Below are positions 12,101-23,904 of a stretch of 64,000 bases of DNA, piece by piece. The DNA is from Pratylenchus scribneri. Its lineage: Eukaryota > Nematoda > Chromadorea > Rhabditida > Pratylenchidae. The notes under the pieces were generated by a model, which searched no databases, had not been told where the DNA came from, and was given only the letters and a program-made list of their open reading frames with translations. Every line of letters begins with the position of its first letter. The stretch's first letter is position 1. The stretch spans positions 496,001-560,000 of the forward strand of contig JAQSEB010000082.1 in NCBI GenBank assembly GCA_030063045.1, given 5' to 3'. Position numbers and translations under genes: made by a program.

Positions 12101-13395
12101 TCAATAAGGAAATAACCAATTCAGGAAGGGAATATGCCTTTGAAAACCCGAAAAACCCTTTAAAAAGTGGCTATTCTAATTTTTAAAAAATTAAAATAAT
12201 TTGCAGTAAAAGCAACTTTTCCTCCGTTAATTAGAAAATTCTGGTTAATTACAATCAATGATATGAAACTTTTGTAAAAGTTGAATTTCATAAAAATAAA
12301 ATTAGGCCACTTTTTAGAGGAAACTTTGGGCTTTCAAATGGTATATCGTCTTCCCAAATTGGTTATTGCCTCGTTGAGCTATAGGCCAAAAACGAATGCG
12401 AGTACCCAAGCTCAATTTTCCCTACCAGATTGAAGTAAAGATGGTTGTGATTGTTGCTGCTTTAATGTGGCCAACGTATTCAACAATGGGGCAGCGGCAA
12501 CAGCGGCTGCAACCTGCTGGGTTTGTTGTTGTTGGATTTGTTGCTGTTGAACGGCGATTGCCGCATTCATGAATGTCACAGCATTGACCGCATTCACAGC
12601 ATTGGCAATTGCATTTGTGGCCGCCGTTTGTAGAGTTTCTGCCAATTGTTGTTGCTGCGTTGTTGTTCCGGGTGCTTGCTGATTTGCATTGTTGGCAGAA
12701 TTTTCATTGGCGCCAATCAACGAGGCCAACGGATTTGTTGTGGCCGTTGCCTCTTGCCCGCCACCAAATATTTGCCCTGCGGCATTATTCGGCTTATTTG
12801 TTACCCCAACGGCAGAAGTTTGTGCCGGAATTGTTGTGCCATTTTGTCCATTATTGTTATTACTATTTGGCCCATTTGCATTGGCCAATGCGGCAAAGAA
12901 TGCGTCTAGGCCTTTTTGTGCAGGTGAACTTTGGGGAATGTTCGTTTGCTGTTGTTGTTGTTGCGGAGATTGTTGTTGGGCAGCGGCAACTGTGGCTGCG
13001 GCAACGGCCAACAAATGATTGCTACTATTTGGAATGGGCAAAGGTGTTGCTGATGCGGTTGTGGCGGAAGGTGGCGAAGGGAATTGCTGATTTTGGATGG
13101 TGGAGGCAATGGCTGCTGCCACCGCTTCCGGTGCCGACGGAGGCGATTGCTGATTTTGTGGTGAAACTTGCGGTGGACTTGGCTGCTGCTGTTGGCCAAC
13201 ACCAACGGAGGCCGTCAGTGAGGCGCTCAAAAGTTGGCGGTCAATGTTGGTAAAAAGGGTTGCGGGTTCCGGCAAAATTGTTGTGGTTGAAGAAGGCGAT
13301 GAATGAAATGCGCTGAGCGGGGGCGGACTTGCGGCCACGGCTGGGCACAGCAACGACGGCTCTTGTCTGCCCCAGCAGTGAAGGAAGCTGCGCAT
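9160..13395 (-). CDS. ETS-domain transcription factor with SAM/Pointed domain and Gln-rich regions (ESE/ELF3-like)
   Basis: Exons lie near 13395-12428, 12017-11740, 11641-11433, 11388-10728, 9697-9455, 9388-9325 and 9284-9160, all joining in phase. Residues 1 to about 415 are Gln/Ala/Asn/Pro-rich and low in complexity. Next comes a SAM/Pointed domain (EWSSDDVVAWILDVARRHQI ... NGPLLMLMNEQSFKENDLTY), a second poly-Gln linker, an AT-hook-like KDGRPRKRSQ, and a C-terminal ETS domain (LWEFIRDALKD, IVRWEDPSEGVFRI, LAFLWGQKKNNQKMTYEKLS, RAMRTYYEKEILVPV, KKLVYKFG). ETS proteins bind GGAA cores through the helix containing LSRAMR. The PNT - AT-hook - ETS order matches ESE/ELF3 factors. Odd: the usual R-Y-Y-Y after the recognition arginine reads R-T-Y-Y, with the change spanning an intron. 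Start chosen: the ATG at 13395, which has an in-frame TGA 9 bases upstream. The protein ends with a His-rich HQQHHHLHRI. Confidence 0.85.
9755..10110. mobile_element. A-family foldback element, copy 1
   Basis: Diverged copy in the large intron of the ETS gene. Paired blocks AAAAGTGGCTTAAATAAAAT and TAGGCCACCTTGTAGAGGAC identify the two arms. Confidence 0.75.
10545..10632 (+). repeat. tRNA-like Pol III unit (SINE-like)
   Basis: A-box TAGCCGAGTGGG at 10552 and B-box TGTTCGAATCC at 10597 have tRNA-like spacing, followed by a T7 terminator at 10624. No convincing acceptor stem or anticodon arm is seen, so this is a tRNA-derived repeat, not a tRNA. It lies antisense in an intron of the ETS gene. 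Confidence 0.6.
12050..12400. mobile_element. A-family foldback element, copy 2
   Basis: Near-complete palindrome in the first intron of the ETS gene. Left arm 'ggctatatctcaataagga'; right arm 'cctcgttgagctataggcc'. Confidence 0.85.
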
Positions 13396-13724
13396 GGATG
13401 ATCAGCAGGGACGACTGCTGCTGCGTTCGACGATGACGGCTGGCACTAATAAGGACACACGGAACAATTTTTGTATGTATTTACGGTGAAATTAATAGTA
13501 TATATTGATCGAAATCGGATGAATTTTGATCAATACTTTTGCGTTTAAAGGGAGGAAATGGGGGATTTCCGGTGTCGATTGATACGCAAATTGTGCCAAT
13601 CTGTAAATTTGATGGGAAAATTGGTTAATCGATTCGCGTTTTATTGTTTCTTAATTGATAAATGATAAAAAAATAAGAGGAGAAATGGGTAAAGGGGCAA
13701 TTGATTGTGAATTCCCCGACTGCT

Positions 13725-14075
13725 GATGAGTACCTTCATATTATGGCCATAATTCAGGGAGGCGACTGCTAATTTGGGAAGGCGATATATCATTGAAAAG
13801 CCCAAAGTTTCCTCTAAAAAGTGGCTTATTTTAAATTTTATTTAATCTAGCTTTACAACAATTTCATGCCCTTAAATGGAATAAACCCAAATTTCTGATT
13901 GATTAGAGGAAAAGAGACTTATTTTACAAAATTTTTTAAATTTTCGAAAAATTATTTAAGCCACTTTTTAAAGGGCATTTCGGGCTTTCAAATGACATAT
14001 TGCCTTCCTGAATTGGTTGTTTCCTCATTGAGCTATGAACAAAAAACATTTTGGGTATTCAATAGTCCTGTTTTG
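13725..14075. mobile_element. A-family foldback element, copy 3
   Basis: Just upstream of the ETS start. Left arm 'gaaggcgatatatcattg'; right arm 'gacatattgccttcctg'. Confidence 0.8.
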
Positions 14076-14512
14076 GTGGAATGGGAAAGTTTTTTGCTTA
14101 TATAAATTTATCATCTAATAAATATGAAAGGATCAAATTGAAGTGGGGAATTGCGCCGCTCATTCTGTTCCGCTATAATTTTGATTCCTTCCAATTTTCC
14201 CGGTTTTCTTATCATCAACAACCACCATCAAAAATTTGGTGGTGATGATGAATGATGCGCTGATTTTGGGGTGGCCGATTGATAATCGACTGACGAAAAA
14301 GGAAGGAAGGAAGAAAGAAGGCGAAGAAGGAGGACATTTTTGGGTGAAGGAAGGAAGGGGGAATCACCAAATCAAACCAGCCGATTGACTGATTTAGTTG
14401 GTTTGGTTGATGCGAGAAAGTTTTTGGGGGAATTCACGAAGTCTGCTGTTTTTCGCCAACACCAAAAATTGAAAACAAAATTTTCACTTTGGCCAATAAA
14501 AATGGCGAGAGA

Positions 14513-14528
14513 GGGGGGGGGGGGGGGG
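14513..14528 (+). repeat. Poly-G tract, 16 G
   Basis: Uninterrupted G16 in the + strand of an otherwise AT-rich genome. Confidence 0.95.
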
Positions 14529-14838
14529 TATTCCAAATTCGCCAGACTCGAAAGGGAATGAAATGAAAGTTGGTTGGGCATAACACTTTCCATTCCAACT
14601 CTCCAAAATTGGCCATTCTCGATCATCAACCAACCTTTCCACTACCAATACCAACCACTTTTGTGTCGGATTATGCCAATGCAGATTTTGGGCGGAGAGA
14701 AATGAAAAAATGGGAGGACAGCCACGTTCCTCTCAAACCTCTTAGAGACCACTCTCAAAACTGGGAATTAAAAACTTTTTACGTGTCCTCTGCGCCTGTT
14801 CAATTAATGGACAAAATAGGAGGGAAATATGGAAAGGT

Positions 14839-14853
14839 GGGGGGGGGGGGGGG
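14839..14853 (+). repeat. Poly-G tract, 15 G
   Basis: Uninterrupted G15 on the + strand, about 310 bp from the previous tract. Confidence 0.95.
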
Positions 14854-16654
14854 ATTTGAGGAAGCAGCAACCACCGATGGGAAGAGACGTGAAATTTAAG
14901 GGATGAATTCGAAGGAATGGATTTAGATTGGAGGAAGGGATTTAAGCTTTTGGGAAGAGGAATTAACTGCGAAAATGAATGGACGGGGGGACGAATGCTT
15001 TTGCCCTTAAATTTTACATTGCTCTGGGATTTGTGTTTCCATGGGTTTTTTGCTGTCCTTTCAATATAATTTGAAATTCGCCACAAGGTATGTCCTTTTA
15101 AAGATGTGACAATTGGAGGTACGATAATTGTTACTGGAACGGTTTAGTGTCATTTTATTAGGCAGAAAATTGGCTAAAATTGATACAAAAATCATTGATT
15201 TAAATTGGATGCTTCCCAAGTTATGGCCAAAAAACCGTTGGTTCAATTAAAATTACAATTCTGGCCATTTTTTAGCCATAATTCTTTGAATATCCAATAT
15301 TGGCCAGTGTTTTTGGTATCATCTTATAGCTAATTTTTGCCTAATAAAATCCTACATAAATTTATCCAGCCACTTTATCGCCTTCGATATTAGACCGTTC
15401 CGTCCACAATTGTCGTAGAGCCTTTTTAAAGGTGAATAAAAAATGCCAAGGGGATGGAATATGAAAGAAGGCAATCAAAAAAGAGCAATCAATCCACATT
15501 GAATTTGGCCAAAATGGTGAATTGAATGTCTTGGCTGAATTGAATTTTTTTTGGGGGTGGTGGGTGGGAATGAGGAAGGAAATATTATTTTAGCAAGAAT
15601 TTTTGAGTGGGTTTGGCCAATTCATTGATTTATTTATTAAATTTGGTGCATTTTTGGTTGTTTGGGTTTGAAAAAGGTCCACCAATTTTCATGATCGAAA
15701 CCTTCCCCTAAATGGTCTTTGAACATTTCCACATCATCAACACTAAAATTGATTACAAATCGGAAGAACGGGGAAGAATTTATTACTTTGAAGGGAAGTA
15801 TTGAAATGGGGAAGGGCAAAACATTGACAACAAGATCATTGGACAAAGTCGAAAGCAAAGGCAAAGAAGAGGCCATAAACAACCAAAGAGCAGAAAATAA
15901 ATAGCAAAAATATGTAGAATGAATGAAAATGACAATGAATGAACGGAAAAAGCAATATTAAATGAATTATTGTTGGGCGAACAATTTTTGGGGTGGGGGA
16001 TTCAATTGTGTTATGAAAAGGGACGGAAATATATTTTGGCCACGGCATCAAAGATGGCTTTTTCCCCTCTAGCAATGAAATTTTTGCATAAAACAAGACA
16101 AGAACATAGCGGAGGGGAAATGGTTCTGCGTTGACGTGGGAGTCTGCTGGGGGAGACCGAGGCGGCGGAATGGATGTTGGTGGCGAGAATGAGGAGTGGG
16201 GTGGCGGCATTTCCGCGCCCGCCGGCGGGAATATGTTGTTTGAATGCATGCCTATAAGGGGTGTGGTGGGGGATACGGAGGCGAAGTGGATAAAAGTGGG
16301 GAAGGAAAGAGGGGCGGGTGGCACATGCAAATGTGGCATCTGCGCCCGCCCGACTGCTCTGGCTGGTCCGTGGGCCCCATGACTTTTCGAGAGTGGATAG
16401 GAAAAAACAAAGTCAAAGTGGTGGCCGCCCCGTCCGTTGCCATTGCCGTCAGCAATGGAGGGAAAGGGGGAAATGTTCGGCCTAATCCCTTCAAACACAA
16501 CCAATTCAATTGGAGTGAATGGGGAAATAGAAAAATGGATAGAGAGAAGGAAGGGAATGGGGAAGGGAAATAAAATGTGGAATGGAGTGGCAATGGACTC
16601 TCGGCTGCTGGCGGAAAGAAAAAGGGTCGAAGGCGGCGGCTGGCAGTAAAAAAA

Positions 16655-16666
16655 GGGGGGGGGGGG
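16655..16666 (+). repeat. Poly-G tract, 12 G
   Basis: G12 directly after an A7 run. Confidence 0.95.
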
Positions 16667-18969
16667 AAGTAGGCTGCCGCAATGGAATGGGCAGGCTGGC
16701 AGGAAGGTTAGGCGGGAGGCTGGCAGATTCGTAGAGGGCAGCGTAAATGGGCACACCGAGAATTCTTCCATTGCTGCGTCTCGATTTTCTGCTTTGCTGC
16801 TAACTAAGTTATTGCCTTCAGGGCATATTGGATGGAAAGAAGAGGGCAAAGTGGGCAAAGGGGAAATATGAAGGGGAAGTAAAGGAAGAAGGAAGCGAAA
16901 ATTGATGGAAGTGGGAAAGAGAGGAAAAGCGAGAATGGGGAAGGGACGGCTGGCAGCAGTCCAGCAGCGAACGAACCAACTCTCTCATCACTGACAGCCG
17001 CTGCCTTCACGAATGAATGAACATTTTTGTGAAGTGAGAGAGAGAGGCATAAAATGCGCGTATTTTGCGTGTATTTTAAGGGAGCAGAGCTCACGGAAAA
17101 GTGGTCGGCATTCACGTGCCCCGCTACCCCTTTTTCCCTTTGAATTCCAATTTATTTTGTGTGTTTGTCTTCCGCCTCTTCCCCTTCAACTACATTTTGT
17201 CCTTCTTCCCCTTTGGCACTTCCCTCTCGAAATTTTCTTCTTCGATTCTCGCCGGTGTTTCCTCTTCCGTGTCTTTTCTTCCCGCACGATTCAATTGCGT
17301 TAGATGTGTTCCTTCCTTTCCCCTTTCCGTCGATATTACCCCTTCTCTGGTCGGTGGCCTCCTACTTTTTGCCGGAGTCGAGTGGCCGCCCCCTTTGGCC
17401 CCGGTTGGCTGCTGATTAGGCGAATTTGGTGAAAAGAAGGGGCGAAAGCGCGGGCCAAAAAATTGTTGGGGGGATGATGGAAATTCGAAGGGACAGCCGG
17501 CGAGAATGGGGAAGGAAGAAAAGGATTGAACGGTGAAAATCGAAAAGAGGAATGGGACAAATTTGGGAGAGGATCGGGGCCAAAATGTAAACAGGAAGGG
17601 GCACAAAATGGCCAAAAAAGGAAAGAAGGCAGGATCAGAATGGAAAAGGAAAGGAGTTTAAAATGGTGGCTGGGAAAACATCGAAATATTATTTTGGGAC
17701 CAAAAAGCGTGACGCTTAAACTTTGAAGTGGATTTAGGAGGGGAATCCCCCACTCTCGCGGGATTGGCGCCTCTGCCGCAAAAACAAATTCCCAAGGTTC
17801 AGGAATTTGTTCTTTTGCACCGTTTTTTTTTTTTTGCCTTTTCTGCTTGTTGAGCTGTAGGCCAAACCTCAACATATCAATCCCTTCGGCAATTTGCCCA
17901 TCTGTGAAATTAAACCCCTCACATTCCTCTAATGCTCCCCTTTGAATTCAATCCAGAAGACCTGCTCCCAAAAAACCTGTATCCAAAATCACTAAAAGGG
18001 TAAAAAATGAAATTTTTGAGAATAAAGCCTTAAACTTAACCTTAAAACTGGCCCTTAAAATAAACTTCACGCTTAATTTTTTTAGGGATTTTGGGTAGAG
18101 GGAATTCAGGCCAAACCCATCAAAACACCAATCACCACGGTAATTTTCATTTAATTTGTTAATCTGCTGGACTAATTCCCTCTCACCTTCCTCCTGTTCC
18201 AAATGCCCATTTCTTTCCAATTCAATCAGAGATCCCCCAGGGAACGTCGACACCAACAAAACGCCCCCTCCCCTTTCCCACTTTTTATTTACAACTTTTT
18301 GGAGGAAGGGGAAGGGGGCAATGTTGGCACGGGACGTGTGGATGCACTCTCGGCTTGGCTGGCTGACTGCCGGGAATTGGGTGTGGAACGGGGGGCTAAA
18401 ATGCATCATCCATGCTCCATGAATGTGAATGTGCGGTGCCCTTGGCCAAATGCCCTGGGGCAGCGGCAACAACTGACTCCCCCTTCCCCTTGGAATAAAG
18501 GAAGGGCGCTTCCTCCCTGCCCTCCGCCGCAATTTGCCAGACTTGGCCAACGATGGATGCGTAATTCGCCGCCAATTCCAATGGAGGCGGCCCAAAAACA
18601 TTCTCGCGTTCCCGGAATTTTCTGTTCGGCATTGGCACAGAAAACAAGTCTGAGGGGATTTGAGGCGGATGCTTGGAACACAGCGGAGAATAAAAAAAAA
18701 AGAGGAAAATGGAGTGAATTAGAATTGGCTTTGTGGATGGATGGCCGCCGTCTCCCCAGAAAATGTCCCAATGGAGTTCACAGAGCAGACTTTTGCCCAG
18801 AGGGGCATTTCCGTCCTTTTTTTTCTTTTGTGCTTACGTCGGATGTTTTTGGGATGTTTTTTTTATTTATTTGAGGGGAAAATGTTTGGTGGAAATGATG
18901 GAATGGCCAAAGTGCAAAAATGAATAAATTGGAATTGGGGAATTGTTGGAGGCGGCACAATTTATGAGA

Positions 18970-19318
18970 AGATTCGCCCCATTTTATCACCGTCTACAAA
19001 TAATTCATCAAGGATGGAACCAATTTTGATGATTTTAGTATCAAATTAAAGAGCAAACTTTTGGCTATCAAATAATATTAATTTTATTTAAATTTGAATC
19101 AGAATTGAGAGAATTATGACTAAAAAACCAATAAGAGACTTATATTAATGGATTAGCCAAGTTTTAAATGGTTTTTTGGCCATAACTCCATCAATTCTGA
19201 ACCAATTTAAATAAAATTAATATTATTTGATAGCCAAAAGTCTGCTCTTTAATTTGATACTAAAATTACCAAAATTGGTTCAGTCCTTGATGAGTTATTT
19301 TCAACGGCGACAAGTTTG
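18970..19318. mobile_element. B-family foldback element, copy 1
   Basis: Left arm ATTCATCAAGGATGGAACCA and right arm 'tggttcagtccttgatgag' are inverted copies. The interior holds the paired blocks 'ggctatcaaataatattaa' and 'ttaatattatttgatagcc'. Confidence 0.9.
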
Positions 19319-19709
19319 TCGGAGAAAAAGTTGGGAAATTGGGATGCTCTGATTTTTGTTGATGAATGGCAGATGAATGTGAAATATTCTAATGGCGGGC
19401 AAAAGTGAAAATATCCGGGACTTTGCCATAATTAATTTAATAAGTAAAATGGAAATTTGGCTAATAAACAAAATGAAAATTTGCCATATAAAGAAGATGG
19501 CAAGGGGAAAAGGAGGATTTTGAAAGATTTATAGAAACATTTTTCGGATGGATCGACGGCTAATATATTCATTTAAACTAATGGCCCTCTAAATGGGCTC
19601 TGTTGGACCGAACAAAGTCCATCCATGCACTCTATTCAAATTTTTGTTGAGGAAGGCACAGAATTTAACTCTAGACGGTATTTTCAATTTGCTTTTATTT
19701 CGGAGATCA

Positions 19710-20075
19710 TGATTGGAGCATTTCAATGCCTGGAACATTTTTGTTTACAGCTCAACTAGGGAACAACCAATCATGGAAGGCGATAAACCCTTGAAAAGGC
19801 CAAAGTGCTCTCTACAATTTGGCCATTTTAAATTTTATGAAATTCCAACTTTATAAAAAGTTACATGCCTTTGAGTAAATATAAGCATTAATTTTCTGGT
19901 TGAGTGGAGGAAATGCCGCTTATTTTACAAAAATTTTTAAATTTTCAAACAAAAGTGAAGCCACTTTTTATAGGCCATTTGGGGCTTTCGAATGATATAT
20001 CGCCTTCCTAAATTGGTTGTTTCCTTATTGAGCTATGGCCAAAAGAGCAGCCTAGGTACTGAAAAGGCTATAATA
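19710..20075. mobile_element. A-family foldback element, copy 4
   Basis: Left arm 'acagctcaactagggaac'; right arm 'tccttattgagctatggcc'. Confidence 0.85.
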
Positions 20076-20185
20076 AAATGTCCTGATTATTCGCTGACAT
20101 TAACATTTCCAATTTATTAATAGGATGTTGACAATTTTAGTATTTAGGGAAGGAAAATGCACTTTTCAGCAGAGATTAGACCGGC

Positions 20186-20195
20186 GGGGGGGGGG
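20186..20195 (+). repeat. Poly-G tract, 10 G
   Basis: G10 on the + strand. Confidence 0.9.
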
Positions 20196-21354
20196 CATTC
20201 CCCAAATATGTAAAGTACACATTTGTGGGAGTGTTTTTTGTACTCTTAATAGTTTAATTGATAAAATGATGACGAAAATAGGCAATGAACACGTGCATTT
20301 TAATGGATGGAAATTATTTAATAGAATTTGTTTAGGCCGCCATCACGGAAATTATTTATTTTTTTATTCCAAGACATGAGTTCATTTAGTCACCATTCAC
20401 TCATTCTTCTATACTTAATAGTTCGCAGCAATTCCAATTGCTTATTTTCTATGCAAATTTTCTAATGATGGATGAATTAAGCTTTCATTCATTCCAAGGG
20501 AATGATATCATCCCATTCCTAAAACATTGTTCGTGTTCTCATTTCATTGGGCTTAAAATGTTTTATAATTTTCCGGCTGCCTCCATTAACCCTCCCAACT
20601 CATAAAAAAGATGCCTGCTATCCCACCAATTTGGCCATTAGCCTCAGTCACAGCCACCAAAATGGCTGCATTTCCTGGCACACAAAAATGTGTTCGCGCC
20701 CCTTTCCCCCTTTTCACTTCGTTCATTGCGGCCAACCCATTTTTGTTGTGAATTATTCAGCCGGCAGTCATCCCACAGGGAATTTGCCCCTTCCATATTC
20801 GATGGCACTTTGTCTCCATGGAAATGTGGGGGGCGTAAAATGAATTCCCGAGAATTGCTGCCAGCTGCGCGAATCCATTCAACAAAAATAGAGGGGTGGC
20901 ACAAAACGACTGGCGGGAATTGGCCACGCAGATGAATGGCCATAAAATGCGCGGAAAAGGAGGAAAAGGAAATGGAAGAATGGGAAGAAAAGAAAAGAAT
21001 GGACGGGGAAGGAAATGGTGGAAAGGGAAATGAAAGCGGCGAATGGGAAAATGTTAGGGGACGGAGAAAAGTGAAAATAAAAAATACAAATTGAATTTGT
21101 TAGATGGACGTTTTTGGGTTATGAACTACGAAAATAATTGGGTGGTTACTTATTAACTACCTGCAAATTTGATTATTTGTTTGTATTTTTGATTTTAATT
21201 ATTCATATTTATAACTGTAAAACGATGGAAAAACAATATTTTAGGGAATAAAATCGTAAGAATAAATTTTGAGAAACATTGGGTAGATAACCGACAAGTA
21301 CCGAAACTTGACTATAATGAAGGGGGATCGGGCTATAGGGAAATAAATTTAATT

Positions 21355-21565
21355 AATTTGCTAAAAAAACATAAATTTGCATAAAATTTTTCGTGTCAAA
21401 ATATAATCTTATTTTTGAAGCCATAAAATTTGGCCATAACAAAGAGTTGGGGGCTTAGGATTGGATTTAGGAGTAGGTTTAGATTTGGGCTTAATTCTCG
21501 GAAGATAGGACTGAAGAAACTTGATTTTTGCCAAATTATATGGCCTCAAAAATAGATTATTTTGA
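21355..21565. mobile_element. D-family foldback element, copy 2
   Basis: Left arm 'tttttcgtgtcaaaatata' with 'tttggccataac'; right arm 'gccaaattatatggcctca'. No tandem array inside, so it shows the likely basic size of about 210 bp. Confidence 0.8.
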
Positions 21566-22634
21566 ATATCTATTTGGCCAAATTTGTTTATGTATTTTTG
21601 TTTTATTTTTCCATATTTTAATGAACTATTTTTTGAATATTTTTTTGGCTAATTGCTAGATAGGAGGACATCCATTTGGCCCAAAAAATTAATGTTTTCA
21701 TGAGCAATGTTTGCGCCAATTTGTAGTCTACTTTTTCGTCCATCCATCCATCCACTTTTTGCTCTTCTTCTTCACAACATTTCCATTGGCCATTAGCCTT
21801 AATGGCACCATCGTCGATTTATTCATTCTCAACAAAATAAAATTTGGTGGTAAACAACATTCATCCCTCTTCTTCCATTTTTCCTCATCATTTTCCGTAC
21901 ATTTTCCCCACATTAATTCGCGCACTCATCTTCACATTTTCACATTCCATTGGGGTGGAGATGCCTTTTGGGCCTTTTGGAAAAAGATGGCTTTGCGCGG
22001 GGATTCCTCTTCCCACTTTTTTGGCCTCCTTGACAACCGCCGGTTACCAGCTGGCGTGCCAAAGCCTAAAGTCCTTTCCCTCTCAATTAATGGAAGAATG
22101 AGCGCGCGGAATGGACCAAAAGGGAGGGAAAAAGAGAAGGGGAACATTCGGATGTTTGGATTTGGACCAAAATGGGCGAAGAAGATGGAACGAAGCTAAT
22201 GGACGATGGACGTTGGTTGGCGAGAAGGCACCAAAAAGAGGATATTCCCTTATTAGGGCAAAATGCACTTCCGGTGGAGAGTTGTTCCCCTAGGGGGCAC
22301 AACAAATCCTCGCGCACTCCCAAAAATCCTGGCTGAGCCATTTGGCATAAATGGTTTTGGCGCTGATGATTGTGCGTCATCATCAAAGTTTATCCCATAT
22401 AATGGGCTAAAAGTCACGCACAAAAGTTTAGACTTTTAGATTTGGATTAGAACAAGAAGAGGGGGAAATCTTCAAAATAAATATTTGGCCAAAAAAACAT
22501 ATATAGGAATTAAATGTAATATTTGAAATAAATTTTAGAATTTACATTTAGATAAAATTTTAAACAATGTCACTTTTTGATATGGAATTGAGTATTTTTT
22601 AATGAAGGAACCACCCATTAATTTCGAATATCGC

Positions 22635-22970
22635 AAGTGATGGCCCTTTCTTTTGGCTCATATCTCAACAAAGCATTAACCAATATAAATATAGGAAGGC
22701 GATTTACCATTTTAATGTACTAAAGTCCTCTAAAAAGTTGCCAAAATGATTTTTGAATTATTTAAAATAATTTATAAAATAAGCATCTTTTTCTCTCTCA
22801 ATTAGAAAATTCAGGTTATTACATTCAAAAACATGTAACTTTTTATAAAATTGAATTTCATAAAATTTAAATAGGCCACATTGTAAAGGATACTTTGTGC
22901 ATTCCAAAGATATATCGCCTTCCCAGATTGGTTGTTATGAGCTATAACGAAAATAATGCCAAAGTACTGA
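22635..22970. mobile_element. A-family foldback element, copy 5 (left half of a composite)
   Basis: Joined at its right edge to a unique core (22975-23290) that is also found at 35.6 and 49.4 kb. Confidence 0.8.
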
Positions 22971-23299
22971 AATGAATACAATTTAAATTTAATTCCAAAT
23001 TAAACAAAAAAAAATGGGAGATTAAACAAACCATTTTGAAATTATTGAATAGAGGATTCTTTGCTCTTTAAAATGATACCAAAATTGTCATAAATGGTTT
23101 TGTTTGAAATTAGTTATGTGAATTTATAAAAATGGCATAGATCAATTTGGAATATATCATAATTTGCCATAAGGACATATCAAGTTTAAGCAAAAGGAAA
23201 AAAGGAAGAGGATTTGTCAAGCGAAAGGAGTACCGTATTCTCTCTCTTCCCATCTTAGTTGACTATATCTTGGGGCAAAATTCATAAAATTTTCAGTTT

Positions 23300-23640
23300 C
23301 CATCATTTCCATCAAACGAAATGATAGTTGTGTCATTTTCTGACTATAACTCAATGAGGCAATTGCCAATCTAGGAAGGCGATATACCATTGGAAAGCCC
23401 AAAGTTTCCTCTACAATTTTACTTTTTTTAAATTTATGAATTCAAACTTTACAATAAATTAACAAGTATTTAAATGTAATAAACTCGAATTTACTAATTG
23501 AGTGGAAGAAAAGCTACTTTTTTTTATAAATTGTTTTAACACTTTTTAGAGGATATTTAGGGTTTCGAAATGGTATATAGTCTTCCAAAATTGATTACTT
23601 CCTTATTTAGCTATGGCTAAAGATATATATAGGTATAGGT
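23300..23640. mobile_element. A-family foldback element, copy 6 (right half of a composite)
   Basis: Left arm 'aactcaatgaggcaattgcc'; right arm 'cttccttatttagctatgg'. Confidence 0.8.
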
Positions 23641-23904
23641 ACTAAAATTCCTGCATGTTTCTCATTAATTTTTAAATTGGACTCTGAATGAAAATGCGGG
23701 AATCAAAACCAATATTTCTAATGTAGTATATTGATTGGATTTGAATAGATAAAAGGTGACAATTTCATTGGAATATTTAGCATAAAATATACAAAAAAAA
23801 ATGAAAAAGTGAATTATTTATGCTTGAAAATGTATTGATTGCACTAATTAATCGAATATATTTGCCCACCATATATCATACTAATTACCATTAATTAATG
23901 TAAT

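Larger units (their letters stand above)
22635..23640. mobile_element. A-core-A composite element, copy 1
   Basis: Two A elements bracket a core of about 330 bp that contains 'tttaaatttaattccaaatt', 'gaatagaggattctttgct' and GAGTACCGTATTCTCTC. The same core and A-junction recur at 35285-36350 and, inverted, at about 48985-49895, so the composite probably spread as one unit. Confidence 0.65.
13396..23904. other. Gene-poor, purine-rich region upstream of the ETS gene
   Basis: About 10.5 kb with no gene I can support. From 14.2 to 18.9 kb and from 20.5 to 22.4 kb it is clearly less AT-rich than the rest and full of GGAAGG/GGGAAG runs and G homopolymers. Open frames here on both strands (for example a 340-codon frame at 15836-16858) are Pro/Ser/Phe-rich products of this composition. 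It contains A elements, one B element, one D element and an A-core-A composite. It may hold distal promoter or enhancer sequence for the ETS gene; that is inference from position. Confidence 0.5.

Noticed and set aside
15836..16858. 340-codon minus-strand frame, Pro/Ser/Phe-rich
   Set aside because: Composition follows the purine-rich + strand, there is no domain or splice-consistent neighbour, and overlapping frames of similar quality exist.
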